Source: Chiua virens (Eukaryota > Basidiomycota > Agaricomycetes > Boletales > Boletaceae). Taken from it: a DNA stretch of 64,000 nucleotides. The notes beneath the pieces are model-generated. The model was not told where the DNA came from. It saw nothing but the letters and a program-made list of their open reading frames with translations, and ran no database searches. Of the stretch, positions 36,201-46,151 are shown piece by piece. Made by a program: the position numbers and the translations under genes. The stretch lies in the NCBI GenBank assembly GCA_019787685.1, contig JAHNUO010000008.1, forward strand, positions 992,001-1,056,000. The letters are read 5' to 3'. Each line of letters opens with the position of its first letter. Within the stretch, counting starts at the first letter, position 1.

Positions 36201-37370
36201 TGATTGCGGCTATGATGTGAGGAAGGGAGATTATGTAGTAGTTGTAAGGGGGGAGTATAGGGGTAAATCTGGGTTTGTCGTTCGGGTCAACCTTGATCAG
36301 AAGACACTGGAGGTCGTCTCACATCTTGACTCATCGGTATGTGTGAGGTACATGGTTCATCACCACTTACCGAAATTTTATAAGGTCATATTCACGCTTC
36401 CGATCACTCTCTTTGCATGCGGTTCTGATGGGAGTGACTGTGACACAAGCAAGGCTTACTGCGGGAAAGATGTTATCATCATTGCAGGCCCGTATAAAGG
36501 GTGGCAGGGCACTCTCGTCAATCTGGGCCCGCGTACATGTGTCATCGAGTGAGGGGCTTTTTCACTGGGCATGTACGAGAGAGATATTGTAGTTGTCAGG
36601 TATGTCTCAAGTAGGATTTATTTTTCACATCTGATTGTACGAGTAGGGGTATGGATGTGATGCTTGGGGGGAGACAATTAATGCCACTGCAGGCTATTAT
36701 AGTCTCTGGCATGTTTTCAGCAGGATACCTTCCAGAAGGTGTGTGTAGGCAGTTAACCCCCCCTCCAGATCCCCCAGGTGAACAAGACAACGCCAGTTCG
36801 GATCCCACTGATCCAAACCCTTGGGTGGTTGACGATGCCGATCGCAATTGGGTGGAAAGCAGCTCTCTGAGATCATGTGTGTTAGGTTTCTGCTGTATCT
36901 ATCAGAGGTTGATCAATCTCTTTAGCTTTCGACTTTCTACACATCCAGGTGTGCTGAAGAGTCTGGAGCACTTTCGTTCCATTTTTCAAATTATGCCCAG
37001 TTGGCGTGACACCTACGTCGACCATTGTGTTAAAACAGAGACTCCCAGCCCTTTCGAAGGTCCATCTGGACCAGTTCCGCGGAAACACCTCGCCGTTCAT
37101 CTTACTTCTTGAATGGAGGGTGCAAGGTTGTTGAGGGAGATGATCCCTGAAAAAGCTCTGAAGCCCTTCCCCCCCAAAGCAAAGGGCACGTTGTGCATGG
37201 TTATCAAGCCTGGAGAAGTCGGCGTTGCTGAAAGGGTGGGGACAGTTTTATCAGTGATCAAAGTTTCCTTGAAGGAGCAGAGGGTCTACATCAAGCATCT
37301 TGATGGCACATCTCCCAGTGAAAAGACTCTCCCATTCAGCAGGGTGATCTGTGTCAAAATGCCCACGTAA
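33279..37370 (+). pseudogene. SPT5-like KOW-domain protein, decayed paralogue
   Basis: SPT5 is an RNA polymerase elongation factor with an acidic N-terminus, an NGN domain and KOW repeats (known). Seen: MQAG plus PSNCASLLASPDAWS (first intron at about 33,289), a Glu-run near 33,800 (VEVQVDEEEEEEE), then an NGN-like region (LMWAVNIVPSKFWCIYSIK, about 34,855). KOW-like repeats follow: ALGDAVQVIE (about 35,715), IGDIVSVIAGPLQGLFSYV (36,013), GDYVVVVRGEYRGKSGFVVR (36,220), KDVIIIAGPYKGWQGTLV (36,468) and a final block near 37,200. Six in-frame TGA codons (34568, 34703, 35318, 35546, 36550, 37110) sit in otherwise continuous frame; no TAA or TAG interrupts it. It is probably a TE-associated duplicate, not the essential SPT5. 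Confidence 0.75.
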
Positions 37371-37544
37371 CTACTTTTGGACTTCCTTACTGGCATTGGG
37401 GACTACACCGCCAACTTGGGTCATGTTTGCTTGATCAAATTGTATTCCTATTGTAGTTCACATTATGACTAGAACATTTTTCTTCTGATATTATATACTG
37501 CAATTATGGCTGGATTGATTAGCTACATTGTTCGTTCACTTGAG

Positions 37545-38010
37545 GCTCAACACCATGACATCGGGAAACGAGTGACACATCGAAAGTACCACCACCGAGG
37601 TTGTAGACAATGGCAGCAGCGGTAGGGTTGTTGATAATGTGGAATACCTGAAGACCGGCAATGCCTACCGGTGTCCTTGGTTGCCTGACGCTGAGGATCG
37701 TTGAAATCTAACAAATGATAAGATACTTGTACCTCAAAAGTGTGCAGCATACTCACAGGCCAGAACAGTGATGACAGCGGCATGGGTAACCTTCTCGCCA
37801 AGGTATGCCTCTGCGGTCTCCTTCATCTTCATCAGAACCATGGCACTGATTTTCTCAGGGGTCTCATGCTAAGCTCCCTGCAGTCAGATGATCAACGTAG
37901 AGAAACCTCACGAATTCATGTGTGTCACTCTTGTAGTTGATTTGAATGGCACCTTTGTTGACGACATCAAAAGGCCAGTGCTTGATACCACACTTGAGTT
38001 CAGTGGTGAC
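37545..38010 (-). pseudogene. HSP70 (BiP-like) gene fragment with intron
   Basis: Minus-strand blocks in HSP70 order: IKHWPFDVVNKGAIQINYK (about 37,960), [20 protein letters not shown] and [14 protein letters not shown] (about 37,780-37,860), an intron GTGAGT...TTAG at about 37,711-37,762, [30 protein letters not shown] and GGGTFDVSL. These cover only part of the ATPase domain. Residues are altered (VITVLA for the usual VVTVPA) and there is a local frame disturbance near 37,670 (after KDTG). There is no start and no substrate-binding domain. Retention of an intron indicates DNA-level capture, not retroposition. Confidence 0.8.
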
Positions 38011-38159
38011 CATGAATGCCAGAATAGAGTAAGCCAAGATAACTAGCACATACATGGTTCCGAATCCACCATTTGAGCGAGAAAGTGTAAAGTGAGATAG
38101 TAGGTGGTGATTTGGCAGTGTAAATAAGTGGTACAAGTGGTGCACAGTACAAACAGTAC

Positions 38160-38991
38160 AACCATAGAAACTAATATTACAATTTTGACGCCATGATGCC
38201 TTTAGAGGAAGAGGCCATCACAATTGCATATGGACCTAGAGGGCATTTTCCAAAGATCGGCCTGACTCCTTCCATTCCCCTGGCATGCATTTCTGTCCAC
38301 TGCCTAAACAGAGATGAGTAGGGTATCAAAATAAGCCAGAACGAACAGACCGAGCAAGGAGGAAGGCCGGCCCAGGTCTAGCATATTAAGGAGGTCGCCA
38401 CCAAAGCTAAGAGCACCCACTGAAACATGAAGGAGTGAATTAGTGATGGAATAGAGGACAGTATCCAAGGTGTTCTGAGCAGCTGATCTGATTGTGCTGT
38501 TGACCTGGATTTTCGTTTAGACCACTTGGGATCTAATGTTCAATCGACTCACCTTCTCGCTGACAGAGCAATCTGCCATTTCTTCATCTGGGGACATTGG
38601 CATCTCCTCGGCATCCCTCATCTCCATCAGCACCGTTCTGATTGCCCACTCTACTCGTACTTCAATCTCTTCACGCAGTGTGGCATCAAGCATATCAACC
38701 TCATGTTCCAGAGAACGTTGGGCACAGATTGTGCATTGAATTGCTTTCCTAAAGTTACCCTGTGGATAACAGAGATGAGTCGTAATCTGGCAACGTGGTG
38801 GTAATAAAACGAAGGTCAAAATAAGATAAACCTACGGGTGATGTCGGCGCATGCACTGTAGGAGGGTCAAAGTTTACATTCTCAGTGTTCATCGGAATCA
38901 TCCGACCGATGGGAGTCATGGACCGCAAAGTGATGGGGGAAGATAGAGCAGGGGGTGGCAACGAGAAAAGGTTACCATGGGAAGACTCCAA
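38160..38991 (-). CDS. Unknown protein with helical block, fragmentary
   Basis: Minus-strand exons read MESSHGNLFSLPPPALSS (from 38,991), then after a gap KAIQCTICAQRSLEHEVDML and an acidic amphipathic helix (ATLREEIEVRVEWAIRTVLM). The layout, a Pro/Ser-rich start then a helix with regular hydrophobics, is similar in style to the family gene at 23.4-25.9 kb, but I cannot prove homology by eye. No function is proposed. Confidence 0.3.
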
Positions 38992-39332
38992 CCCATAACA
39001 ACTTCAAGAGGCATATGGGACAGAGGAATGGCTACAAGGGTACTGATGATACGGCAAATAGCGAGCAGGTTGGAACTCGTGATGCGACTTGTCCAGCTTC
39101 ATGATGCAATAAAAACCCAAAACTTCTGGGGTGGTTCAGACTTTTATACCTGCTTGGGAAAATGGTTTGACCAGAGTGGATGGGTGATACACAATAACTG
39201 CTGGGAGCAATGAACTGCCGAGCACGCTGTTAAACCTCAATTAGCAACAGATTACAATAGATAATGCGGGGGACGTACGGCGACATGAACACTGTATTAG
39301 GAGGATAACGTCAATTTGAATGACCTACACCT

Positions 39333-40071
39333 AAATCTAGACCTAAATCTTATTATTCGTGGATCCGGCAATATAATTGCGAAATACATTCTGTTTTTGC
39401 TTTTTTTTTTTGTTTCTCTCTCTTTACTTTTGTCTTTCCTACAGTTGCATACAACGGGTATACTACTGTAACTTAGATGAGTGACATATTAAGGGGAGTG
39501 TAGTTGCCACGCAAGGTAGTGGCATAGATGGGGAAAGTGGAAGAGTTGTGCACGTGCGCATTCACCCCGTAAATAGTGTTTGGCGATGGTCATCACATGC
39601 CGGTAATCCCAAATTGTCACGTGCGACAATCACTGAACACTATTTATGGAGTGAACCTTCACACGCACAACTTTCCCACTTTCCACTATCATCTAAGTCA
39701 CTTTGACACAGCGGCCTTGGTGGTATTATGCCACTAGGCCGCCCTACTAGTTACTATTAGTAGAATTCATGTAGGGATAGATTCAGAAAATAAAACCAAC
39801 AAAAAATGTAGAGTTGACGTCACAAAGAATTACCATTGTTCGTCATCATCGTCACCATTGCGGTCATCGTGCCTCGTGATAGCACCTGCCAGTATGTCCC
39901 TTACGTTGTCCAATTGCCATTAAGATATTAAGATTTGTTGTTGTCGGTGGTAGTGACTATTGCAATTGTTCGTTGTCGTTGTCACCGTCGCGGTCATCAT
40001 GCCTTGTGATAGCTCTGCCGGTATGTCCCATACGTTGTTGTCGGTGGTAGTGACTCCCCACAATGATCTGT
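39333..40071 (+). repeat. Right arm of long inverted repeat (about 739 bp)
   Basis: Near-identical to the reverse complement of 26,213-26,947. It includes a foldback element at 39,468-39,701, the block GCGGCCTTGGTGGTATTATG (39,711) and a run of GTGGTAGTGACT / CACCGTCGCGGTCATC short repeats. Beyond 40,071 weaker similarity to the left flank resumes (GCAATGATCTGCGATCGGT at about 40,147), so the true element end is not fixed. Confidence 0.88.
39468..39701. mobile_element. Foldback / MITE-like element, 234 bp
   Basis: The left end GTAACTTAGATGAGTG is mirrored by the right end CACTATCATCTAAGTCAC. Inner arms such as GGAAAGTGGAAGAGTTGTGC and TAAATAGTGTT recur in inverted form towards the right end, around a centre GGTAATCCCAAATTG. 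Copies sit in the other two repeat copies (about 26,580-26,815 and 30,664-30,891). There is no coding capacity. Confidence 0.65.
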
Positions 40072-40279
40072 TTATTGTGTTTACTACTCAAGTGTCACGA
40101 GAGCCGTCCCAGTACCAACATTCATTATTGTCGATGGCATCACTTCGCAATGATCTGCGATCGGTATGTCTACAATTTTTAGCTGTACTACTGGTCACTG
40201 AATGCTTGATGAAGATTGCTATTGGTATACACCCTGTTCAAAGAATAATCTATAGGCCAGGGTTAGTGAAGTAAATCCT

Positions 40280-43200
40280 TTATTTTGTTACGCTCACCCG
40301 ATTCAATGGTTTTATAACCAGTATTCCTGCCTCCCAAGGCATGCTGATTGCGTGGCAGTAGGTACTTCCTGACAGAGGGAAGACCTTCAGCTCAGCTTGG
40401 TACTCATCCCTCCACAAAGCTGCTCCGAAGTCTTTGTACTTGTTAAAGGGATCCTTGAAATTTATGGGAACCGGTAAGTTCTGCTGCATTGCAATAAAGG
40501 GTCTCTGTTCGTTCTTGATTGATTTCACCTTGAAGACATGTTCAATAATACCTGGAATGAGCTGCCCAGGCAAGGTCTCCCAGAAGATATGACAGTTGCC
40601 ATTCGAGGCTGTGCAAGTTGCGTACATCAGCCCTGATGCGGTGAAGCACGAGAAGGTTTTCATTTCTGTCTCTCCTTCCACCTTCACGTTGACCTTGGCC
40701 AGTGCCAATTTCATTTCACTATTAACCTTGATGACTTTCCCTACGCCGCGGATGTTGTACCTATCCTTGTCCTCAAGAACGGGTGTTTGAAAGGCATTCA
40801 TATTGGGTAAGAGTGCTTCATGAGCGGAGGCTCCAGTGCATTGTTTTATAATGCTGTCTGCATTCTTCACAACAGCTGGTGCATCAGGATGCTGCAAGAT
40901 CGTTTTGAATCTTGCAGCTGCACAGAAGGTTGTCAACATTGTTGCTTCAAGCTCGCCTACTTTATAAGTAAGAATTCTCAACTCAATTATTTGTATACTC
41001 ACTGATTTTGTGATTCATATTCGTTTTTTGAAGACACCCTATTAGCCTCTCAAAGGGAAACATCCACCATCCATGAAGAGGTCCATATCTGTGTAGGAAG
41101 GTTTCCAGATGCAATGCCGCATGATGGTTTGGCCGCCAGCTGTGTTCAGGATAGACTGACTTGATTGAGTCAAGGTACGCCCTCAGATAATATGTGTAGT
41201 GACCTGCATGCCGTTCTGAGGTGGTGTAGGATGTGGCCCATCCGATTGCCATTGCCAGCAGCATTGTACTGTGCACCAACTTTTCCCTTTGCGCGCGTTT
41301 CTCATTCTCGCCGTCGGGATATGGACCATTAGCCCATAGTTTTAGAAGGATTATGGGCAAGTCAAACTCAATCGAGGTTCTCCATTGCTCCACCTTGAGC
41401 TTTCCATGTTCAGGATCACTGAGGTTTTTCGGGGCACCACGATGCCATGTTGATCGCATGATTGTGTGGAGGTGAGTTTGAATTTCATCGATCTCGCGGT
41501 TTGTGAGCAGCTCGTTGGATGTGGGCTTCCTTACATTTCCGCTTGGGATACAGTCGTCAATGAATTCGTCTCCAAGGAGCACATCAGTTATTGGCCTGAC
41601 CTCTGATTTATCGACCATCATTGGGACAATGTCTGGTGGTGAAGCTGGCCCCAACTTGAGCCAAGATGTCAGGTTTGTTCAAACACCTCTATGAATGTGA
41701 TGCTCACCAGTAGCACTTCGACCAGATCTTTTTTCGTTGGTTTTGCCTTTGAAGTTGGCAATTCAGATAACCTTCCTTGTTCCTCTGCTAGCTTTAACAA
41801 GACTGGTAAGTGAATGCGACCGAGTGCCGTGGATGATGCTCCCAATCCAACAAGCCATCTAGCCTGTTGCAGTTTGTGTTTATCAATCGGTCTCTTTGGT
41901 GTCTGATGGGACCTGGGGAGCTCTTGGTTCGCAAGCTTGTCGATGATGATGAGGTCTCTGAAGTAATATTGGACCAAGCTGAGGAAGAGATTATGCATGC
42001 CATCAACCACGAGGAAACGTGTAGGATCCCAGTATGGCAGCCTAAGAAGTTCGGACCATCGTACCCTGGTCGTCTTGAAGATTTTCTCACGTTCTTTTTT
42101 TGAGTGGGCATCTTGCCATCTAATTGCAGCTTCCCGATATTCTTCACAAGTCCGGCATTTTCACGTCTCGCATTCAAAGTTGCCTTTTTCCGATTTCTTC
42201 AACCAGCAAAGGTTACAGAGGTGTTCAGCATTGGCCCCTGCGAAGCCACCAACCTTCCGAGCAGTGGGTAAGTTGTTGATAGCCAGTGCGATGACAGATT
42301 GTGATAATCGCCCCTCTGGGTGCTCAACAGTCTGTGTGAACCATGTCCCTCTTTGCCATGTGGGCAAAAAGAAGTCGATGAGGGGGCAAAGGAAGTGGTT
42401 CATTTCCTCCAGTGAGGGTTCTTTGGGACCAGGGATGATGCCGACGACGTAAAGATTTTCCACTTTGTAACGAAGACTGGGGGGTAGGTTGAGCAAAGCC
42501 AGTGCGATGGACCCGACTGATTTCTTTCTACCCACAGTCTTATTTCCATGAGGATTAAACCAGTCAACTGAGAGACTCCAGGCTAACCTGAGGTCACTCC
42601 TTTGCAGCCCATCCATGAATGGTTTACCATCAGGACCCATGATTTCAGTAATCCCTGTCCCGTCCTTTATGTCCCACTGTTGATGCTTGTTGTTTAGCCT
42701 AGTTCCACGCTCCATTGCAGCCTCTATTCCCGGGTGGCTCAGTAGGCCAGCCAGAAAATCGTTGTAATCTTGTATGACAAACAGTTTTAGCAGCGCAGAG
42801 ACTTTGATGCTGCCTGACTTTGTCATCTTGACTAGGAGCTGTCCGCACAGTTTACCACCATGGTACTTCACGAAGTTGCACCGTTCGGGATACATACTTG
42901 TCTTCTTCTTCGTGATCAGCGCATATATGGAGCAACACTTGACACATGTAGCGTATGTCTGAGTGGAGGGTTCCAAGTTGAATTTCTTGCGCACTGATCG
43001 AATATTGTGTGGAACGTAGTCTCCTGCGATGGGTTCTAGCGTGTTTAATGCGGCATGAGGCTGGGTAGGAGAGTGGAGGGTGGTCTTCAGCAGAAGGTTT
43101 AGGAGTCCCAAGGAAGTGTTACTCCAAGGACGAGTGAGGTGTCTGAAAATGTTCAAGATAACCGTGATCAGCATGGTCAGCAAGACGAGTGGATTGGCAT

Positions 43201-44210
43201 GACAGAAGCTAAGGTGAAATTTCGGTTCTGTGGAACATGTTAGTTCCTTAAATGACATCATCGCAGAAACTTACCAGTATCTATGACTTCAGAAGCACTT
43301 TCTTTGGGTGACATATCCTCAGGCGTCCTGGCTGCAAGAGCTTTTGCGATACTGCTCACGGCTGCCAGGAGCTCTTTCATATTCCCTTCTAACTCTGCAC
43401 GCAGTAGTTCGTCGCTCTCATCCCCTCTGGCTAAGTGAGTAACGACATTGAGGTTCTCTTGGAACCACTTCAGTTGTTCCTCTGTGGCTTCTAAGATCTG
43501 GTTTGTGTACCCGCCGCGCTCAATCTCTCCACCTTGCTGTGTATATATTGTGCACGGTGGTGTATCTCATGGTCAACCATGAGGAGTTGCGCAAAAACCT
43601 CGTTGGTTTCTTCGAGGGACACTTCTAATTGGGTCTCTGACTGTGGAGAAGGCCTTGGAGATGCTAGCGACTGTCCCACATACTGGTTCCACGAAGTATT
43701 GTCTTCAAGAGTCATTTTGAAGATCCCTTGAACCACTTCCTCTATCTGTGAAAGGTGATGTCACATTGATCGGAATTCAATTTAGCTTGAAGACTTACGC
43801 TCCTATCTGGTGCAGGCTCCAGCAAGTCATTCGACAGCATCCCTCGAGCTGCTTCCCCTATCTGTGCAAGGTAACGTCATGATTCGAATCCGATTTAACT
43901 TTGAATACTTACACTCTTATCTGGTGCAGGCTCCAGCAAGTCATTCGACAACATCTCTCAAGCCACTTCCCCTCTCTGTGAAAGGTAATGTCATGATGCG
44001 AATCCAATTTAACTTTGAATACTTACACTCTTATCCAGTGCAGGCTCCAGCAAGTCATTCAACAACATCTCTCAAGTCACTTCCCCTCTCTGTGAGAGGT
44101 AATGTCACGATACGAATCCAATTTAACTTTAAAGACTTACATTGTTGTCTGGCGCAGGCTCCAGCGATACGTCAGACATTTGTTGGACCAAAGTAGGAAT
44201 CTGTGCCATT
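40280..44210 (-). pseudogene. Tnp2-like (CACTA/EnSpm-type) transposase gene with a premature TGA
   Basis: DDE-type transposase of the Tnp2 family common in agaricomycetes (known family). Seen: minus-strand coding from about 43,736. A conserved block SLSVDWFNPHGNKTVGRK (about 42,560) is followed by SVGSIALALLNLPPSLRYK and VVGIIPGPKEPSLEEMNHFL. A Cys-rich AEHLCNLCWL precedes an in-frame TGA at 42163-42161; the same frame continues as KCRTCEEYREAAIRW to LPYWDPTRFLVVDGMHNLF. The C-terminal block HHAALHLETFLHRYGPLHGW and FERLIGCLQKTN (41,050-41,100) is typical of the family. Further exons run to 40,283. The N-terminal part holds a 114-bp exon-intron array. One CGA-type stop in otherwise open frame suggests recent loss. 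Element ends were not found. Confidence 0.8.
43790..44170 (-). repeat. Exact 114-bp exon-intron tandem repeat, about 3.4 units
   Basis: The landmark CAGGCTCCAG recurs at 43813, 43927, 44041 and 44155, exactly 114 bp apart. On the minus strand each unit is a 63-nt exon of the type GE[AV]ARxMLxNDLLEPAP plus an intron of about 51 bp starting GTAAGT. Both parts are multiples of three, so splicing or skipping any unit keeps the frame. Confidence 0.85.
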
Positions 44211-46151
44211 TTAGTATGGCTATGGTTGTGAGAAAGCCGTGAAATAACCCATCTTAACTTGGTCAGTTTGATCGTTTCTTTCATGCATCCATTTTTCATT
44301 CTTGGAAATGTCTCTCCTGCTAGGGCTGCAAGTCGAGCAGAAACAGAGCACCATCAGCGGTGCGGTACAAAGATGGTTTACCCCAGTCTTATCTCTGCTA
44401 TATGTATGCTCTCTATGTACACGTACACTAATCCTTACTTTGTCATTGTACTTCATATTCCTTGTACTTCAATTCCTTGTATTCCTTGTTCTTGGAGCTC
44501 TCGCACGGTGTTAGCTTCTTAGGAAACAAAGTATTAGTCACGGTCTCCAGAAGTACTCATGGGATGCAAGGGGCACAATAAGGCGGCTCCCTTTTAGTAC
44601 ATATTCTTTGGGAGACGTTTGTATTGGTTTCCAGAGGCCCTACACAATAAGATGGTACCCCTGACAACCCCTTATTATTCCATCTTAGGCACTACGTCCC
44701 TTTAAAAACCCGGACATATCGCTGTTGTTGCTGTTATTCCCTGACAAAAACACAGTGGTATGTTGTGTTACTGCATTGTGTTTTCTTATTGACCACTTCC
44801 CACCTCTGTCAGAAGCGCTTCATTACTGTCCACTCCAAAGTATGCACTACCAAATGACAAATGTATGTGTGGTATCATTTTTGGTAGTCAGTCGCTGTGC
44901 TCATCATGACCTGTATAGTCACAAAGTCGCTTGTGGTTCTACAATGGTGTAATAACAAATGTATGTGTGTTATCGATCTGAGTCCAGTCGTCATGCTCAT
45001 CTGCATAGTCGCCAAGTCGTTCATGGTTGTTAACAATACTAGGGGAAATAAGTGCCTATTTGTTCGCTATCGTTTTGATCACATTGGGATTTGCGCTTGC
45101 TATGAGTCTTATCATGATTGATGCTGTGCTGATATCCAACTGGTACTCAGGCAATTACTATCTCTGCTCATTCCCCTATTAGGGACCCTAGGGACCCACC
45201 AAGGGGTCCTGTGAGTGGGCCACTTGACCATATCTCGAAGCATATCCAAAATCTGTATATAAATTTGTTATGTAGTCAAACTTTACGAACATGTATTCCC
45301 TATGTAGGCATATCAGGGCCAATCTAAGTTGCTGGTTGCTAGTCGGAGTCTGATATAGAATATGTAGAACAAAGACATTGTATCACATTTTTCAAATATT
45401 TAACAAATTCATATTTAATAATGTCTTCAGCAACAACTGGAAATACCCCATGGATACATATTGCTAGGCAAAATTTAGCTATTGTCAAGCTAACTATTCT
45501 GCCTTTATTTAACATAATATGTTGCATAATCAAAGTCCGCTGTCTTTTTTTAGATCTTATAAGGATATGTTTGACAAGTTAATCCAAATTCCCAGGTGCA
45601 ATGTGTTGAACAATAAGTATAGACTTTGCTAGCTAGACTTTTCCAGCTGTGTCTCGGGTGTCAGCAAATTAGCAAAAGCCTTATCTAACCTTTACCAAAC
45701 TTATTACACTTTTCAGAACCTAAAAAAGCAAGCCAGTACAGTTGACTCCCTCCTATGGTGCCGATCACTTAGAGGCCACTAACATGGTACAGTGGCCAAT
45801 TTTGTGCTGGAGCGGTGACACCCAGTTCAGATGTCGGATGTCACTTGTAGCCATTGAGGTCTGGTCTTGGTCCATGTCAGAGTCATTCATGAATATGTCA
45901 GTCAATGTACAGCAATAAATAAACTCAATATTGACAGAGTGAGAGCAGTGAAATTTTTTGACATAGTCTAACCATCAATTTCCTTGTCTGAGTCATTTCA
46001 TGGTCAAAGCACATTGGAAACTTGCTGCTGCCTGGGCATGGCGGCCTGAGCTGCAAGATGGCCCAATCAAACTCTGGAGACCCTTGATTACCCTGCTGCA
46101 GCAACACAGCAAGCCTTCGAGTCACTCTGTACCCCTGCAACTACTCCTGCA
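44211..46151. other. Non-coding stretch between transposase pseudogenes
   Basis: About 1.9 kb with only short, unrecognised open frames. It includes GGGACCCTAGGGACCC (around 45,183) and an A/T-rich part (45,240-45,600). A possible DNA-transposon end, CAGTTGACTCCCTCC, occurs at about 45,738 after TA, but I did not find its partner. No gene is seen. Confidence 0.4.

Larger units (their letters stand above)
26213..40071. mobile_element. 13.9-kb segment with long terminal inverted repeats and gene cargo
   Basis: Two near-identical arms of about 0.74 kb in opposite orientation enclose about 12.4 kb. The interior holds an F-box pseudogene, an unknown minus-strand gene, a third (partial) copy of the repeat, a WD40 gene, an SPT5-like pseudogene, an HSP70 fragment and another unknown gene. 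No transposase is recognised inside, so movement would need an outside enzyme. Alternatively, two independent copies of a repeat landed in opposite orientation. No target-site duplication could be established, because similarity trails off gradually at the outer ends. Confidence 0.5.

Noticed and set aside
28907..37112. TGA codons as programmed read-through or selenocysteine
   Set aside because: They are scattered, many per gene, absent from the host genes, and match CGA in a sister copy where one is available; decay explains them better.
37545..38010. Functional HSP70 gene
   Set aside because: Only part of the ATPase domain is present, with changed key residues and a frame disturbance; there is no start and no substrate-binding domain.
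43870..43885. tRNA B-box-like GATTCGAATCC
   Set aside because: It lies inside the 114-bp intron repeat, with no A box or cloverleaf around it. No tRNA gene was recognised in the window.
45178..45200. Telomere-like GGGACCCTAGGGACCC
   Set aside because: It is a single short palindromic stretch, not a TTAGGG array.
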